Of a stretch of 64,000 bases of DNA, positions 45,908 to 57,796 are shown one piece after another. Numbering within the stretch: the stretch's first letter is position 1; each line of letters starts with the position of its first letter. Under the pieces are notes generated by a model, which worked only from the letters and a program-made list of their open reading frames with translations, was not told the origin of the DNA and searched no databases. The position numbers were made by a program, and so were the translations under genes. Origin of the DNA: Prochilodus magdalenae (Eukaryota; Chordata; Actinopteri; Characiformes; Prochilodontidae); assembly GCA_024036415.1 (NCBI GenBank), contig JAMWET010003109.1, positions 1 to 64,000 of the forward strand. Direction: 5' to 3'.

Positions 45908-46612
45908 CTGCAAGGTTCAAGTAGTTCCTCTAGCTTTTGCAGTTTGGCCAGCTCCTGTGCACTCAACATGGCAACGTTGCTGTTTTGCAGAGCCAGTGTT
46001 GTGATCAATGGAGATTTATTTCGCAGGATTCGCTTCACCATCTCTAGAGTAGAATTCCATCTTGTTGCAACGTCCTGAACGAGTGATTCTTGCTTCTGCC
46101 CAAGAGCAACTTGCTGTTCACTTAATTCGTGTGCGTTTGATGGACTGTGCTTAAAATGTCCGACGATCTTGCGACATTTAGCCAGAAGACTTTCGAATCC
46201 GCTGTCACGAAGCGAAACCGTGACCGTTCTTTGCAGACTGTGGGCCATACAGGGCACGTGTTCAAATGGTAGCAGTCTCGCTGCTGCAATCATATTACGA
46301 GCACTGTCAGTGCCAAGTGTAGTTAACTTTTCCGTGATGTTCCATTCTTTTGTGACATCCAGAAAATGATCAGCACATGCTTCTGCGTAGTTTCGCGTTT
46401 CTGTTTTACTCACAGTTAGTGCAAACGACTGTAGATTCCATTCTTTATCGGTGAAGTGCACAGTGACGCCCAAGTAGTTGTCATTGCTCACCGAAGTCCA
46501 GTGGTCCCCTGTGAGAGCGACACACTTCGCTTGCTCAAGCATGTTCATCCTTCGTGATCTCTCGCTTTCATACAGAGTGTGTGTTCTTGAAACGATGGTT
46601 CCTCTCGCAGTT
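45908..46612 (-). pseudogene. hAT transposase, catalytic core
   Basis: The open frame resumes at RGTIVSRTHTLYESERSRRM and runs through VALTGDHWTSVSNDNYLGVT, the LGTDSARNM..A segment and CMAHSLQR to LEELLEPC. These are conserved blocks of hAT transposases, including the first catalytic Asp (TGDHW) and the C..H element. It ends at a GCAG/GTGAGT donor in phase 2. Confidence 0.85.
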
Positions 46613-46897
46613 TTTAGCTATACAGTTAACCAAAGCAGTAGTTACCTTCTCATTCACACGTTTCGTTATTCGTCCACGGGTACCACACTCTTGTAATGTT
46701 AACTGACGAGACCCAGAAGAGGTAGATTCGGTGGGGTGTTTTGCTCTGAGGTGGTATGTCAAAGACGAATTACTTCTGTGGTAATTAAATTCGGCTTTGC
46801 AGACTGTGCAGACTACTTTCGTTTTGTCCAAAGCTCCATTAGGAAACTTTTTATAGTAAAACTTTCCGCCTAAAACTCCCTCCTTGTCCTTATCCAT
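46568..46897 (-). pseudogene. hAT transposase, N-terminal part (BED finger)
   Basis: Starts MDKDKEGVLGGKFYYKKFPN at 46,897. A BED-type zinc finger follows (VVCTVCKAEF, then HRSNSSLTYHLRAKHP: Cys-x2-Cys and His-x4-His). The frame stops at 46,568 because an internal deletion near 46,605 joins IAKNC directly to a later segment, out of frame. Confidence 0.85.
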
Positions 46898-47055
46898 CTT
46901 TCAGCCTGAGCAGTTCGGTTTGGCGGTACACCTCGTCATATGTCCGCTGCCACAGGAAGTAAACACCCGGCTGCGTTAACTGCGTTAATATTTTTTAACG
47001 CGTTAAATATTTTAAATTAATCGCAACAATTAACGCGTTAATTTTGACAGCACTA

Positions 47056-48355
47056 ATTATTGTAGAAAGTAAGTTTTAAGGCAGCACTTTTTACAGTGTG
47101 GCCAGTGTGTTTGTGATGATGTAGAGCTGCATATGACCTGTGTACATTACCAGATGTATATATTTACCCATATTTACCCGCATGTTCTAAGAGAGTAATG
47201 AGATGGAAACTCAGGCTTTTACCTTACCTAGTCTAACCTCTGCAGAAGGGGAGGGAGGTACAGAAATTGTAGTAGGTTTATTATGCATATAGATATGTGC
47301 ACATTGTATAATGAATTTACACACAAGGAAGTCATGACCTGAAAAATGAATTCATTAACTGTGAACTGGATAATCACTGGTTGCACCTAAAATGTTTTTA
47401 TATTCATTATCCTTGTTTTACCCTAGGTAAGAATGGAATATTCTGGGGGAGGGGCTAATTGAATATAATGTTGTGCAACAGGGATAATGGGGTCACTGTT
47501 CGCTGAGACGAACAGGCTAAGAGTATTAATGAGAGATCTTTATAACTTTGCAGTCATTGATCTGTTTATTTCTGTATATAGAGTTTGTTATATGCCGTTT
47601 TGTTTTTCGTCCAGTGTACGCGCTTGTAAATATGTAAATAGCTGTCTGTGTCGTGTGAAAAAAGGTTAAGGGAAAATATCTCTAGTTCTCGAGCCGGCCA
47701 ACTTTTCCCAGGCCCTAAGGCCTCTCGCCCGACACCACCCATAGGGTGTGACACACCACTCCTGCACCCTGCAGGGGCTGTGGGCCACGCACTATTACAA
47801 TGTTTTTAATAAGTGAAATAACAGCTATTATTTCGACCAGTCATTTTATTTATATTAGTTTTTTTTTTTTTCATTGTTAACATTTATTTATTGTTCTCTA
47901 CTATAATTATTTTTTATTATTATTTATTATTCCTATAATCCTTTTATTTGTTTGGTTTATATTTTAATTTGCCCATTTTTTTTAATGTTAGAATCTTATT
48001 TGCTTTAACTTGGTCTATTGTTTTTCTTCATTCTTAATAAATCTTATTCTCTTAATTCTTTTTCTGTTATGGTGATTTATTTGATTAAATTCATTTTGTT
48101 TCATTTTCAGCATCTTTAACTTGTAACTACTGAACCACACAAAAAGAGGTTCATCCTGGATATTTTTGTCTGATCAATTATTTTCATCTACATTTCTCGT
48201 TCTAGAACCAGTGTTCTTCTTTCTCTAAAAGCTGCAGATCTTTAGATGATTATTCCTGTAAAGGAAGCTGAATAAAGAATCATGTGTAAACTAGAGTTAG
48301 AGCATCATAATTTTGAATGACTTGACTTGAGACTTACTTAACGTATAGTAGGACT
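47056..48355. other. AT-rich block, right part, with unique insert
   Basis: Continues the AT-rich block after the hAT insertion. An insert of about 700 bp (47,110-47,810), absent from the other copies, contains no recognised gene ('gcgtgtgaaaaaaggttaag' region). Confidence 0.45.
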
Positions 48356-48439
48356 TCACTTGAATTTTCTAATGATATTAAATGTTAAAAGACAAACCAG
48401 AGCTCCAAGTAGCACCAATTGATTAGGTGGGACATTGTC
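48356..48439 (-). CDS. Hydrophobic exon, copy in cycle 2
   Basis: Same 27-residue reading as 13,572-13,655 with LVLLGALVCLLTFNII as core and the RKFK-stop end. The acceptor is GTTGCACAG. Confidence 0.4.
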   Translation of the reverse strand, partial: DNVPPNQLVLLGALVCLLTFNIIRKFK

Positions 48440-48659
48440 CTGTGCAACAGCAAAACGTAGGCAGAGTTAATAAATATAGAAAAGAAAAAATGGATTGTAG
48501 TTAGTAAAAAAAAAAGTTAAAGGTTTACTTGGATTTGCATAGTCTGTAATATCAGTGTTCTTAGTTCATGTTTTAGTTCTTAGCTCATCATTTAATAATA
48601 AGTTCCAGATGTTTCTAAGAACAGGACTGTCTAATAAATTCAGAAACTACTTAAACATA

Positions 48660-50178
48660 CAAACTGGGTTCCAAAAAAGTTGGGACACTAAACAAATTGT
48701 GAATAAAAACTGAATGCAATGATGTGGAGGTGCCAACATCTAATATTTTATTTAGAATAGAACACAAATCACAGATCAAAAGTTTAAACTGAGAGAATGT
48801 ATCATTTTAAGGGAAAAACATGTTGTTTCAAAATTTCATCCCCCCTTCTTCTTACAACACTCAACAGACGTCTGGGGACAGAGGAGACCATTTCTCAAGT
48901 TTAGAAATAGGAATGCTCTCCCATTCATGTCTAATACAGGCCTCTAACTGTTCAATCGCCTTGGGCCTTCTTTGTCGCACCTTCCTCTTTATGATGCGCC
49001 AAATGTTCTCTATAGGTGAAAGATCTGGACTGCAGGCTGGCCATTTCAGTACCCGGATCCTTCTCCTACGTAGCCATGATGTTGTGATTGCTGCAGAATG
49101 TGGTCTGGCATTATCTTGTTGAAAAATGCAGGGTCTTCCCTGAAAAAGATGACGTCTAGATGGGAGCATATGTTGTTCTAGAACCTGAACATAGTTCTCT
49201 GCATTAATGGTGCCTTTCCAGACATGCAAGCTGCCCATGCCACAAGCACTCATGCAACCCCATACCATCAGTGATGCAGGCTTCTGAACGGAGCGTTGAT
49301 AACAACTTAGGTTATCCTTGTCCTCTCTGGTCCGGATGACATGGCGTCCCAGTGTTCCATAAAGAACTTCAAATCGTGACTCATCTGACCACAGAACAGT
49401 CTGCCTTTTTGCCACACTCCATTTTAAAAGACCCCTGTCCCAGTGCAAACGTCTGAGCTTGTGGAGCTTGCTTAGAAATGGCTTCCTTTTTGCACTGTAG
49501 AGTTTCAGCTGGCAACGGTGGATTGTGTTCACTGACAATGCTTTCTGGAAGTATTCCTGAGCCCATTCTGTTATTTCCTTGACAGTGGCATTCCTGTTTT
49601 GAGGTGCAGTGACGTTTAAGGGCCTGGAGATCACAAGCATCCGGTAGAGTTTTACGGCATTGACCCTTACGCACAGCGATTGTTCCAGATTCTCTGAATC
49701 TTTTGATGTTATGCACGGTTGATGATGATAACTTAAAAGTCTTTGCTATTTTACGCTGGGTAACACCATTCTGGTATTGCTGCTCTTTTTGCGCAGCAAT
49801 GGTGGAATTGGTGATCCTTTTACCATCTTGGCTTCAGAGAGACACTGACACTCTGAGAAGCTCTTTTTATACCCAATCATGTTGTCAATTGACCTAATTA
49901 GTGTTAATTGGTCTTCAAGCTGTTCGTTATATGCTCAATTTCCTTTTTCCATCCACTTATTGCTACTTGTCCCAACTTTTTTGGGATTTGTTGATGCCAT
50001 GAAATTTTGAAACAACATATTTTTCCCCTAAAATGATATATTCTCTCAGTTTAAACTTGTGATCTGTGATTTGTGTTCTATTCTGAATAAAATATTAGAT
50101 GTTGGCAGCCCCACATCATTGCATTCAGTTTTTATTCACAATTTGTTTAGTGTCCCAACTTTTTTGGAATCCGGTTTG
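48660..50178 (-). mobile_element. Tc1/mariner element with long inverted repeats
   Basis: 1,519 bp flanked by TA (48,658 and 50,179). The terminal inverted repeats are nearly 200 bp long, starting CAAACTGGGTTCCAAAAAAG and, on the other side, CAAACCGGATTCCAAAAAAG. The uninterrupted site 'aaacatacga' is present in the paralogous block at 13,873. Contains a broken DD34E transposase. Confidence 0.95.
48811..49860 (-). pseudogene. Tc1 transposase (frameshifted)
   Basis: The N-terminal helix-turn-helix part (TQRKIAKTFKLSSSTVHNIK) is in one frame. The rest, open at 48,861-49,640, carries the catalytic triad: Asp in LWSDES (residue 86 of the open part), Asp in QQDNARPH (176) and Glu in SPIENIW (211), with 34 residues between the last two. 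Frameshifts lie near 49,610 (an extra A in an A-run) and near 48,880 (a lost A, which hides the VPRRLLSVVRRRGDE end). Confidence 0.9.
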
Positions 50179-50454
50179 TACGAATAACAAAATGGTAAAC
50201 ACTAAACCGGTCTAATTGTAAAAATAAACAGATAATGTTGTATAGGTAATCCAGTACATCTGAGTAGTTGTGGACATGTACACCATACTGAGATCTTGTC
50301 TACCAGTAGTCCTACCAGTCAGGGCTCCCTTTAATGGTGCGCGAGCTCCATAATGTAACTGTCATTTAGGAGGCTTAATTCAAATATAAACAAAATTAAG
50401 AGCTTTAAACTTTATCTACTTTCCCACGACAGTTTTCGGTATCGGGACTAGCGG

Positions 50455-50790
50455 GTTCATTAGCGCAGTTTGAACACACTCGCAAACCGGGATACGTACG
50501 TTAGTATCAAGCTAATGTGCATAATTCAGCGGAGTTTGAACACAGTGACTGGGTTCGTACGTTAGCATCAAGCTAACGTAGACATTTTAGCGGAGATTGA
50601 ACACACTCGCAAACCGGGATACGTACGTTAGTATCAAGCTAATGTGCATAATTCAGCGGAGTTTGAACACATTGGCGGGGTTCGTACGTTAGCATCAAGC
50701 TAACGTAGATAATTTAGCAGGGTTTGAACACGGTCGCGAACCAGGCCATGTACGGAAGCATCATGCTAACGTAGGCATTTCAATGGGGTG
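50455..50790. repeat. Palindromic minisatellite, block 3
   Basis: Five units. A pair of 120-base higher-order repeats is visible, because 'gataattcagcggagtttga' type units alternate with 'cgcaaaccgggatacgtacg' units. Confidence 0.85.
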
Positions 50791-50945
50791 TGAATATAGC
50801 CAAAACTCGGCAATTTGGCACCGAGTCCGCCGAGTTGACTAATTCATTCATAGCACGGTTTACCTTCGCACTGCTTTCCTTTACAACAATGGTTTAAGCA
50901 AAAACACATAACTACATGAAACGACACCAGCTAATGTAAGTTTAC

Positions 50946-51022
50946 CTGTTTGTGTGCAGCTTTGGGGCAGGGCTTGCGCGTGCGCCTTTCGACAAAGTTG
51001 TTCTTCAGTCAGTCAACAGGTT
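50946..51022 (-). other. Candidate non-coding first exon (copy 3)
   Basis: Donor AACAG/GTAAAC at 50,946 is slightly weaker. The body has 'cctgccccaaagctgcacac'. Confidence 0.35.
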
Positions 51023-51664
51023 TATAAAAAAAAAAAAAACTCTTCTAGGCCAGTCCAGTAATAAGATATGTCAATTAGTATATAATAGTGAGCTCCCTGA
51101 TGATCTGGGTACACGTTAATAGTCTGCAGAGGAATCACTTCATGTTTGATGTGTGTCAGTGGTAAACACTCTGAACTAACAGCATTTGTTTTACTGGAAT
51201 ATTTATTTGTAAATTGAAAAAAAAAAAAAAAAAAGAATCACAGTGGTGTATTAATAAAATGTACTGCGATGTAGTGTTTGTAAAGTTGGTAAAGCAATAC
51301 ATTTTAAACATTCAACAGGATTTAGAGGTGTTCATTAAACCTGCATAGTCTGTAGTATGATTGTGTCTTAGTTCATGTTTTTTAAATATATTTTTGTAAA
51401 TGTTTCTTGTATCAAGAAAGTTTTATAGATTTAGATAATCGTAATCATTGATTTATTTACTTTATCAGCTACTCAAACACCCGAGAGAGAGTTAATCCAG
51501 TATATCTGAGTAGTTGTGGACATGTACAACATGTCAGGGCTCCCTTTAATGGTGCGCGAGCTCCATTATGTAACTGCCATTTAGGAGGCTTAATTCAAAT
51601 ACAAAATTAGAAGCTTTAAACTTCATCTTCTTTCCCACAACAGTTTCAGTATCAGGTCTTTTGG

Positions 51665-51830
51665 ATTAATTCAGCCCAGTTTGAACACGGTCGCAAACCG
51701 GGATACATACGTTAGTATCGAGCTAACGTAGATCATTTAGCGGAGTTTGAACACGGTGATGGGTTTCGTACGTTAACATTAAGCTAACGTAGATAATTTA
51801 GTACGGTCTGCTGGGTATGAATATAGCCAA
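51665..51830. repeat. Palindromic minisatellite, block 4
   Basis: Two clear units plus a truncated third. Confidence 0.8.
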
Positions 51831-51972
51831 AACTCTGCAATTTGGCACCGAGTCAGCTGTGTGGATTAGTTCATTCATAACACGGTTTACCATCGCACTG
51901 CTTTCCTTTACAACACTGGTTTAAGCAAAGACACAAACCCACAAAAAACGACACCAGCTAACGTAAGGTTAC

Positions 51973-52050
51973 CTGTCGTGTCTGCAGCTTTGGGGCAAGA
52001 CTCCTTGCGTGTGTGTTTCAACAAAGTTGTTCTTCAGTTAGTTAACGAGT
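51973..52050 (-). other. Candidate non-coding first exon (copy 4)
   Basis: Donor GACAG/GTAACC at 51,973, body with 'cttgccccaaagctgcagac'. Confidence 0.35.
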
Positions 52051-52114
52051 GAAAAAGACTCTTCTAGGCCAGCTCACTAATAAGATACGACAATTAGTAT
52101 AGTAATAGTGAGCT

Positions 52115-52190
52115 CCCTGAAACCGGGACAAGTACGTTAGTATCGAGCTAACGTAGACAATTCAGTGGAGAATGAACACGGTCGTAAATT
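52115..52190. repeat. Palindromic minisatellite, single unit
   Basis: Counterpart of 24,335-24,400. Confidence 0.7.
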
Positions 52191-52519
52191 TAATTGATTT
52201 TTATTGGTTGTACAGTACGTCGTTGAGCTTTGGTTGTATTTGCTCTGGAAATAAATTTGACTGGTCATCCAATACCTAGACTAAACCTGTAATATCTCTG
52301 ATCAACGTAGCTCTTAAAATAATGGATGTCTTTAAAAAAGACAATGTCTGAAAGACCAAAATGTGACCATGGCGTGTGAATTTCACACTAGCAACTAACT
52401 GGATGGTTCTTTTCTTCTAATGCCCTGATGCCCTGATGCCCATGATGTTCCTTATTTTTAGAAACACTATTTAAGTTTGACCACAATATTGACCAAGTTT
52501 CCACGATGCATGTTTCAAC

Positions 52520-53811
52520 TGTGCATCAGTTCTTTCTAGAGTAGCTGAAGCCCAGGGAAGTGCTTTGCCAGTATTTCTGGACATTGTTGGCATATCACTT
52601 TCACTATGTCAAGTAGAGTCTTGCATTTGTGGATGTCGCAACAAGCAGTGTTTACTGATTACGGTTTGTCAGAGCATTCTTGAGCCCATGTGGTGATACC
52701 CCTCACAGAATCATGCTTGTCTTAATAATGGATCCTGTCTCCAAACAGTGCATAATATGTCTTAACAAAGAGCCAATTGGGGTTCAGCCACATGCACAGA
52801 ATTCCCTACTGAGCACATACTGCCCCATTTTTGTAAATGACAGAATTCCATGAACTATGAACTACTACAGAAACAGGTTGACTTACTAAAACTTTGCATT
52901 GCTATTTACATTAATTCTCCTCTAATGATTAAAAAAATAGAAATTTAAATAGTTCTGTGAGGTTAGTAAGACCATGTTATTGTCGACACCTTCAACTTAC
53001 AATTATCTGGCAGCTGGATTCACTGCACTCAGTAAATTGGTTTTTGAAGTTTGCTTTAATAGTTTTTTTTTTTTTTTTTTGCTTTAATAGTTTAGTCATT
53101 AATTAAATTATATTATTCATTTATAGGTTGTGATTTTTATCCTGCTGCTTTTATATGTGTTTTAAAAGTGTTCCTGTGATTGTGTGTTAATATCTGTTTG
53201 TGTATTAAATGTACAGTTGTGCTTCAGTTTAATAAAACAGTTCATTAGATCTAGGTTAAGTTAGTAAAGGAGTTTTTATTAAAGTTGAATTGGAGCCTGG
53301 GACGACTTGATTTACTTTAACGTCATTCCTCTGCTGTTCTGTCTTCATTCATCCATCTCTCGTTCTCCGAAGACAGGACCTGTCACAAACAATATTACAG
53401 TGCTGTAAACTCTACTATTACTATTGTGGCTAAGAAAGGGGCTGCTTCTTTCTATGCATTAATAAAGGAGTTCCAAATAAAGATCTGTGTGTAATTAGAT
53501 TAAGGATTAGAACATAAGAGACAGTGTGACACCCAGCACCATGTTGTCATGGAATAGGTGATTAACTGGACTAAATACTGAGGGGATTTAGGTACAGTAC
53601 TTATTCTTGCTTGGCTTTTTGGTGCTTATTACTCTTACTGTGGTGTTAAAGGCCAAAGTGAAAGCCTGTCCCTTATGCTTCTGTCCTTTTTCTTCCGATG
53701 TTGACTCTCCTAATGCATTGACTAAATGTCCTCTACACAGTGTTTGTTGTACTCTAGTAAAACACAGTTAAAATAATAAAACCTTGAATTGATGTACGAG
53801 TTCTTACACAG
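52520..53811. other. Block A, cycle 3 (partial)
   Basis: Matches 26,005-27,210 with a T-run and small duplication at 53,065-53,095 and a short insert at 52,797-52,880. No gene recognised. Confidence 0.5.
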
Positions 53812-53881
53812 GAGACAGAGATCATTAGAGCTGAAGACTGGAGAGCCATCAGCATAGAAGACTAGAAATCTGGCTGGGCAG
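53812..53881 (+). other. Small exon-like cassette (copy 3)
   Basis: Third copy, 70 bases. It carries a two-base loss near its 5' end and a TAG created by a base change. The acceptor is weakened (TTCTTACACAG) and the donor is GTGAGC. Confidence 0.4.
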
Positions 53882-54108
53882 GTGAGCCAATTTCTCCAAT
53901 TCGGGGATTCTGGGGATTTTCATTTCTTCATCAGACATAAGGAACTCTATCAAGGATCTGTGTGTGAGATATGAGGGATTAAATGAGTAAACAGTGTAAC
54001 AATCAGCCCCGTTAATGGCATATTTTCATGGATATGATGTTTAACTGGACCGAATACTCCTGGTATTATGGATTAGTTCTTATTCTTTCTGGGTTTACTG
54101 TGTCTTCA

Positions 54109-55267
54109 GGACATCAACCAGTCCAGCTTTAAACCAGCCCATTCCACGGAAACTGCTCTCATCGCAGTAACTGAGAGGCTTTATGCAGCGAGATCAGCCA
54201 AACCGTCCTCAGTTCTGATTCTGCTTGACCTGTCTGCAGCCTTCGACACGGTGAACCACAAGATCCTCCACTGCACTGCACTGCATGGAAGTGGTTTGAG
54301 TCCTACCTGGAGGACTGCCACTATCAGGTAACATGGAATGGGTCCACGTCTGCTCCATGTAGGCTCTCCACCAGCTCTCTCTTTTCCCTTTACACTCTTT
54401 CTCTTGGAGAAGTAATTACCTCTCACGGCTTTTCTTATCACTGCTATGCCGATGATACACAACTCATGCTTTCCTTACCATCATCTGATACACAGGTCTG
54501 CAACTCATCTCAGCCTGCCTGACCGACATCAGTTAATGGATGACAGCTCACCACCTTAAGCTCAATCCCAGCAAGACTGAGCGGCTGTTCATCCCCAGCA
54601 CTACAGGTCCTCACCGTAAACTTGCCATCTCTTTTGGGAACTCGTTAATCACCCCGACTGAGGATGCATGAAGTCTTGGAGTGATTCTGGATGGCCAGTT
54701 ATCGTTCTCGGCTCATATAGCGAACCTGACTCGGTCATGCAGATTCCTCCTCTACAACATTCGGAGGATACAACCCTTCCTCTCTCAGGAAGGCACCCAG
54801 CTGCTTGTCCTGGCTCCCAGATGGTGGAATGAACTCCCACTGGGCGTCAGAACAGCGGAGTCTCTCGCAGACTGAAGACCCATCTCTTTGTAATGCTCTT
54901 AAGTGAGTGAGCTCTAGTAGACGGGTAAATTGTGTGTATTGTGTTGCACTTTAATAACTTTTGTATTGCACTTATAATGACCTTTGTCAATGTGTATTGT
55001 GTTGCACTTATAACGACCTTTTCTCCTCTATAGGAATGAGCACTGGGCTGAGGTTGCCAGGTAATGGTTTACTTGCTCTATGTCTGTGTATAAATCTCTA
55101 GGTTCCAGCACTGGCCCCCTGTTCGGGCAGTGTCTGAGCTCGTGGTGAGTTTTAGGCTCTAAACTTCCTGTACTAGCTGGAATATTATCCAACAGAACAC
55201 TAAGCACGGTTGTAAGTCGCTCTGGATAAGAGCGTCTGCTAAATACCTTTAAATCTAAATGTAAATG
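54109..55267 (+). mobile_element. 5'-truncated L2-type LINE, copy 3
   Basis: Third copy of the same truncated L2. A deletion of about 24 bases with a local CACTG repetition near 54,270 removes the codons after KILL. A one-base loss near 54,503 and a TGA near 54,668 break the frame further. The YADD box is still readable at about 54,448, and the L2 tail ends near 55,267. Confidence 0.85.
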
Positions 55268-55703
55268 TGTTTACCAATTACTGCAGTGCTAAAAGCCACA
55301 CTGAAAGTCTGTGCCTTATGCTATATCCTTTCAAAGACAACACATGTTCTTTTCTTCCAATGTTGTCTTTCTTCATCCATTAACTAAAACTCTAGATAAT
55401 GTCAGGATTAGCCCATCTTTTCATGTATGACATGTCAAACATATTTTTGTGTGCCTAGTTTTGTGCTCTATAATTTCAATTGTTATACATTTTTGCTTTG
55501 TTTTGACAAAGAAGAAGAAAGAATTATGTTGATCAAAAAGACATTAACAATTGAGGCCCATCTCAAGATTTTGGACCTTCACTCACTATACTTTTTATGT
55601 CTGAATAATGCATCTATTTGGTGTGTGCATTGTGGCTAAGAAAAGGAGCTTCAGGAAGTGGTAAAATGAACAAACCTTCAATTGATGTCTGATTCTTCCA
55701 CAG

Positions 55704-56107
55704 GAGAGGGAGACTATCAGAGCAGGACACTGGGAGTCTGGCTGAACAGATGTCTGAACTGGAGAAAACCTTCAGCTACTATTCTTCTTTCTACAGAGGA
55801 GCAGAACAGAGAATCTCAAGCATGTCCAACTGGTTTGGGACCCCAAGAGTCCAAAGTCTGTATTTGGTTTGGGATTTATGTAATGAAAGTCCTACATCTA
55901 TACATTCTCTGTGATGCTAAAAGGTTAAGCAGTGTGGCCAACAGAGACGCCTCAGGAATGGGCTGCTTGTCTGAATGCATTGAAAAACTAAAAACAAAAT
56001 CGCACCTTGAAGGATGGAATTCATCAGCTACTGGTTGTAGGATAGTCGTTATACCTTCTTCATCAGACATAAAGAGCTCTGGTAATGAGCTGTGTGGGAG
56101 TAGATGA
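55704..56107 (+). other. Unrecognised exon-like cassette (copy 3)
   Basis: Nearly identical to 29,119-29,522, with the same 141-codon frame (55,682-56,107) and the same upstream acceptor. Confidence 0.35.
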
Positions 56108-56869
56108 GAGATCAAATTAGTAATAAGTACAGACAGTATAACACCCAGCCCCGTTAATATTTCGTAGATAAGAAGTGCCTTATGCTATTTTCTATTAACA
56201 AGAAGCCAGCGTGTGTTTTTCTCTCAGGCATTAATGTCCTCTAGGTAATGTAATGAATATCCTCTAGGTAATGTTTGAATTGAGTGCACCCTTATATGCA
56301 TGATATGTGTATCTGGTTTTGGGCAAATATCATATTTTCAGTATTTTCCCTAAGGGGTTTATTTTGATATTGATAACTGAGGCCCAGCATTATCTCTTTG
56401 ATACTGAAGCAGACTTTTAGCCATCACGCTTCATTTGTCTGTATTTAGCGTACATGCGTGGTGTGTGCATTGTAGCTAAAAAGCAAATCTAATGGCTTCT
56501 TTTCAGGCTTCACAAAGCATTATCTCAGTTTTATGTAATGCATCTGTTTTAAAATGATCCAACCTTCAACTTATGTCCGAATTTCACCGCAAGACACTGT
56601 GAGCCAATCGCAGCATGAGACTGGGAATGGGTCTGACTGAGTACACTGGGAGGCTTCCTCTGTTGTTTTTCCTGCTTTCACTCTCTTTTCTGCCTTCCCT
56701 TTTTCCATATCCTCCTGTCACATACAACATTACCACACTTTAAACGCAGTACATGACAACAGAACACCACACTAGTAGTGGAGCTTCCCAAAAGTCATAA
56801 ATATGTGCATCATTTTTTCCACACACCTCAGTGGTCTGGTTCACTCTGCAGGAAGACCCGATGTAAGAT

Positions 56870-56963
56870 TCAGGTTGGTTTCTTGGAGATCAAGTTCTCA
56901 AGAAACACAAACCTCTCAGCCGCTGTCTCAAACTGCTCCATGTTTTTCGTTAGTCTATTTAAT
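56870..56963 (-). CDS. Terminal exon of the coiled-coil gene (cycle 3)
   Basis: Same structure as the other three: acceptor CTTTTCCAG, split Arg, 30 codons, TGA. It pairs in phase with the best preserved coiled-coil exon (57,303-57,796). Confidence 0.5.
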
Positions 56964-57302
56964 CTGGAAAAGAGATAAATATGACAATGAAGAGGGGATC
57001 CATATTAGAGAGTTACCTAAAGAGCTGCTGTGGATGTATTTGGAGTGCCCAGAACTTAACTTACAGGATATAGACAATATTATATATATATATATATTAT
57101 ATATTATCTGATGATTAGGCTCTTCTGTTTGGTCAGCAATATCAGATTTGATTACATGATGTTACCAACCATATAGATCTACTTTAATGACTGTATCAGT
57201 AGTGTAGATATCATTTCAATAGCAATGCAAAATTCTTCCATCCGTCATCCGTCATCCGTCCTGCATGGTAAATGTACTGCCATGTCAGATCTGTATACTA
57301 AC

Positions 57303-57796
57303 CTGCCCCTCTTCTCAATGAGGTCCCATATTTCAGCAGAAACTCAGACTCCCTCTTCATCCATATGCGTCTCTGTCAGAGGCTCCTCCTCTTTCTCCTG
57401 CTTCGTTTCCTGAAGCAGTTCTTCTTCCTTCTTTTCTTCCTCCACTTCTTCCATCTTGCTGACAGTAGGTGTTTTCCTGTCAGCCTCCTGTGCCTGCTCT
57501 TCATTCTGTTGGTTCTCTGCCACCACAACACAAAGTTGTATTCGTTTGTGGGTGGCGGTCTTTTTCCCCTCCATCTCATATTGTCTCTCGTGTCTCCTGT
57601 CTTCATCAATTACTGCCTCCATCTCTAATTTTTCTTCTGTATGCCTATTTTCATCCTTCTTCATCTGATTGTTCTCTAGCTCTATCTGCAGTGTTTCCAG
57701 ATCTCTTTTTATCTCCGTTTCCTTCTCTTCGAATTCCATTTCGATCTGTTCCACTGCCTCTTTCAGCTCCATAATCTCAGTTCTGATCTCCACGTT
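57303..57796 (-). pseudogene. Coiled-coil exon, unit 9 (nearly intact)
   Basis: 494 bases, so it leaves in phase 2 exactly as the terminal exon needs. It reads NVEIRTEIMELKEAVEQIEM through EEKKEEELLQETKQEKEEEP to MDEEGV, where one CGA to TGA change (about 57,342-57,344) stops it. After that stop VSAEIWDLIEKRG is still in the same frame. Two in-frame deletions (DIV and LTS codons) keep the heptad-rich frame. It is the closest to functional of all copies. Confidence 0.7.

Larger units (their letters stand above)
44553..47055 (-). mobile_element. hAT (ZBED-type) DNA transposon
   Basis: 2,503 bp with short terminal repeats TAGGGCTGTCAA / TTGACAGCACTA and an 8-base target duplication (ATTATTAT at 44,545-44,552, ATTATTGT at 47,056-47,063). 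Paralogous blocks at 12,950, 21,510 and 59,190 carry the uninterrupted target site, so the borders are certain. Sub-terminal AATCGATTAA/TTAATCGCG palindromes are typical of the group. It carries a broken transposase on the minus strand. Confidence 0.95.
25081..52520. repeat. Segmental duplication, cycle 2
   Basis: This is the second copy of the block series. It is the longest, because its coiled-coil cluster region (30-44 kb) contains several strongly diverged extra units and because a hAT and a Tc1 element have inserted at 44.55 and 48.66 kb. Block A (25,095-27,210), L2 (27,503-28,679) and the 141-codon cassette (29,119-29,522) match cycle 1 and cycle 3 closely. Confidence 0.85.

Noticed and set aside
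45565..45920. Cys/Val/Leu-rich minus-strand frames (110 and 83 codons)
   Set aside because: They lie in the CA-rich intron of the hAT transposase and follow its low-complexity composition.
45791..46078. Plus-strand 95-codon frame with HKHRKHRQRPHTPRKHR
   Set aside because: It is the complement of the CA-rich hAT intron and the transposase exon.
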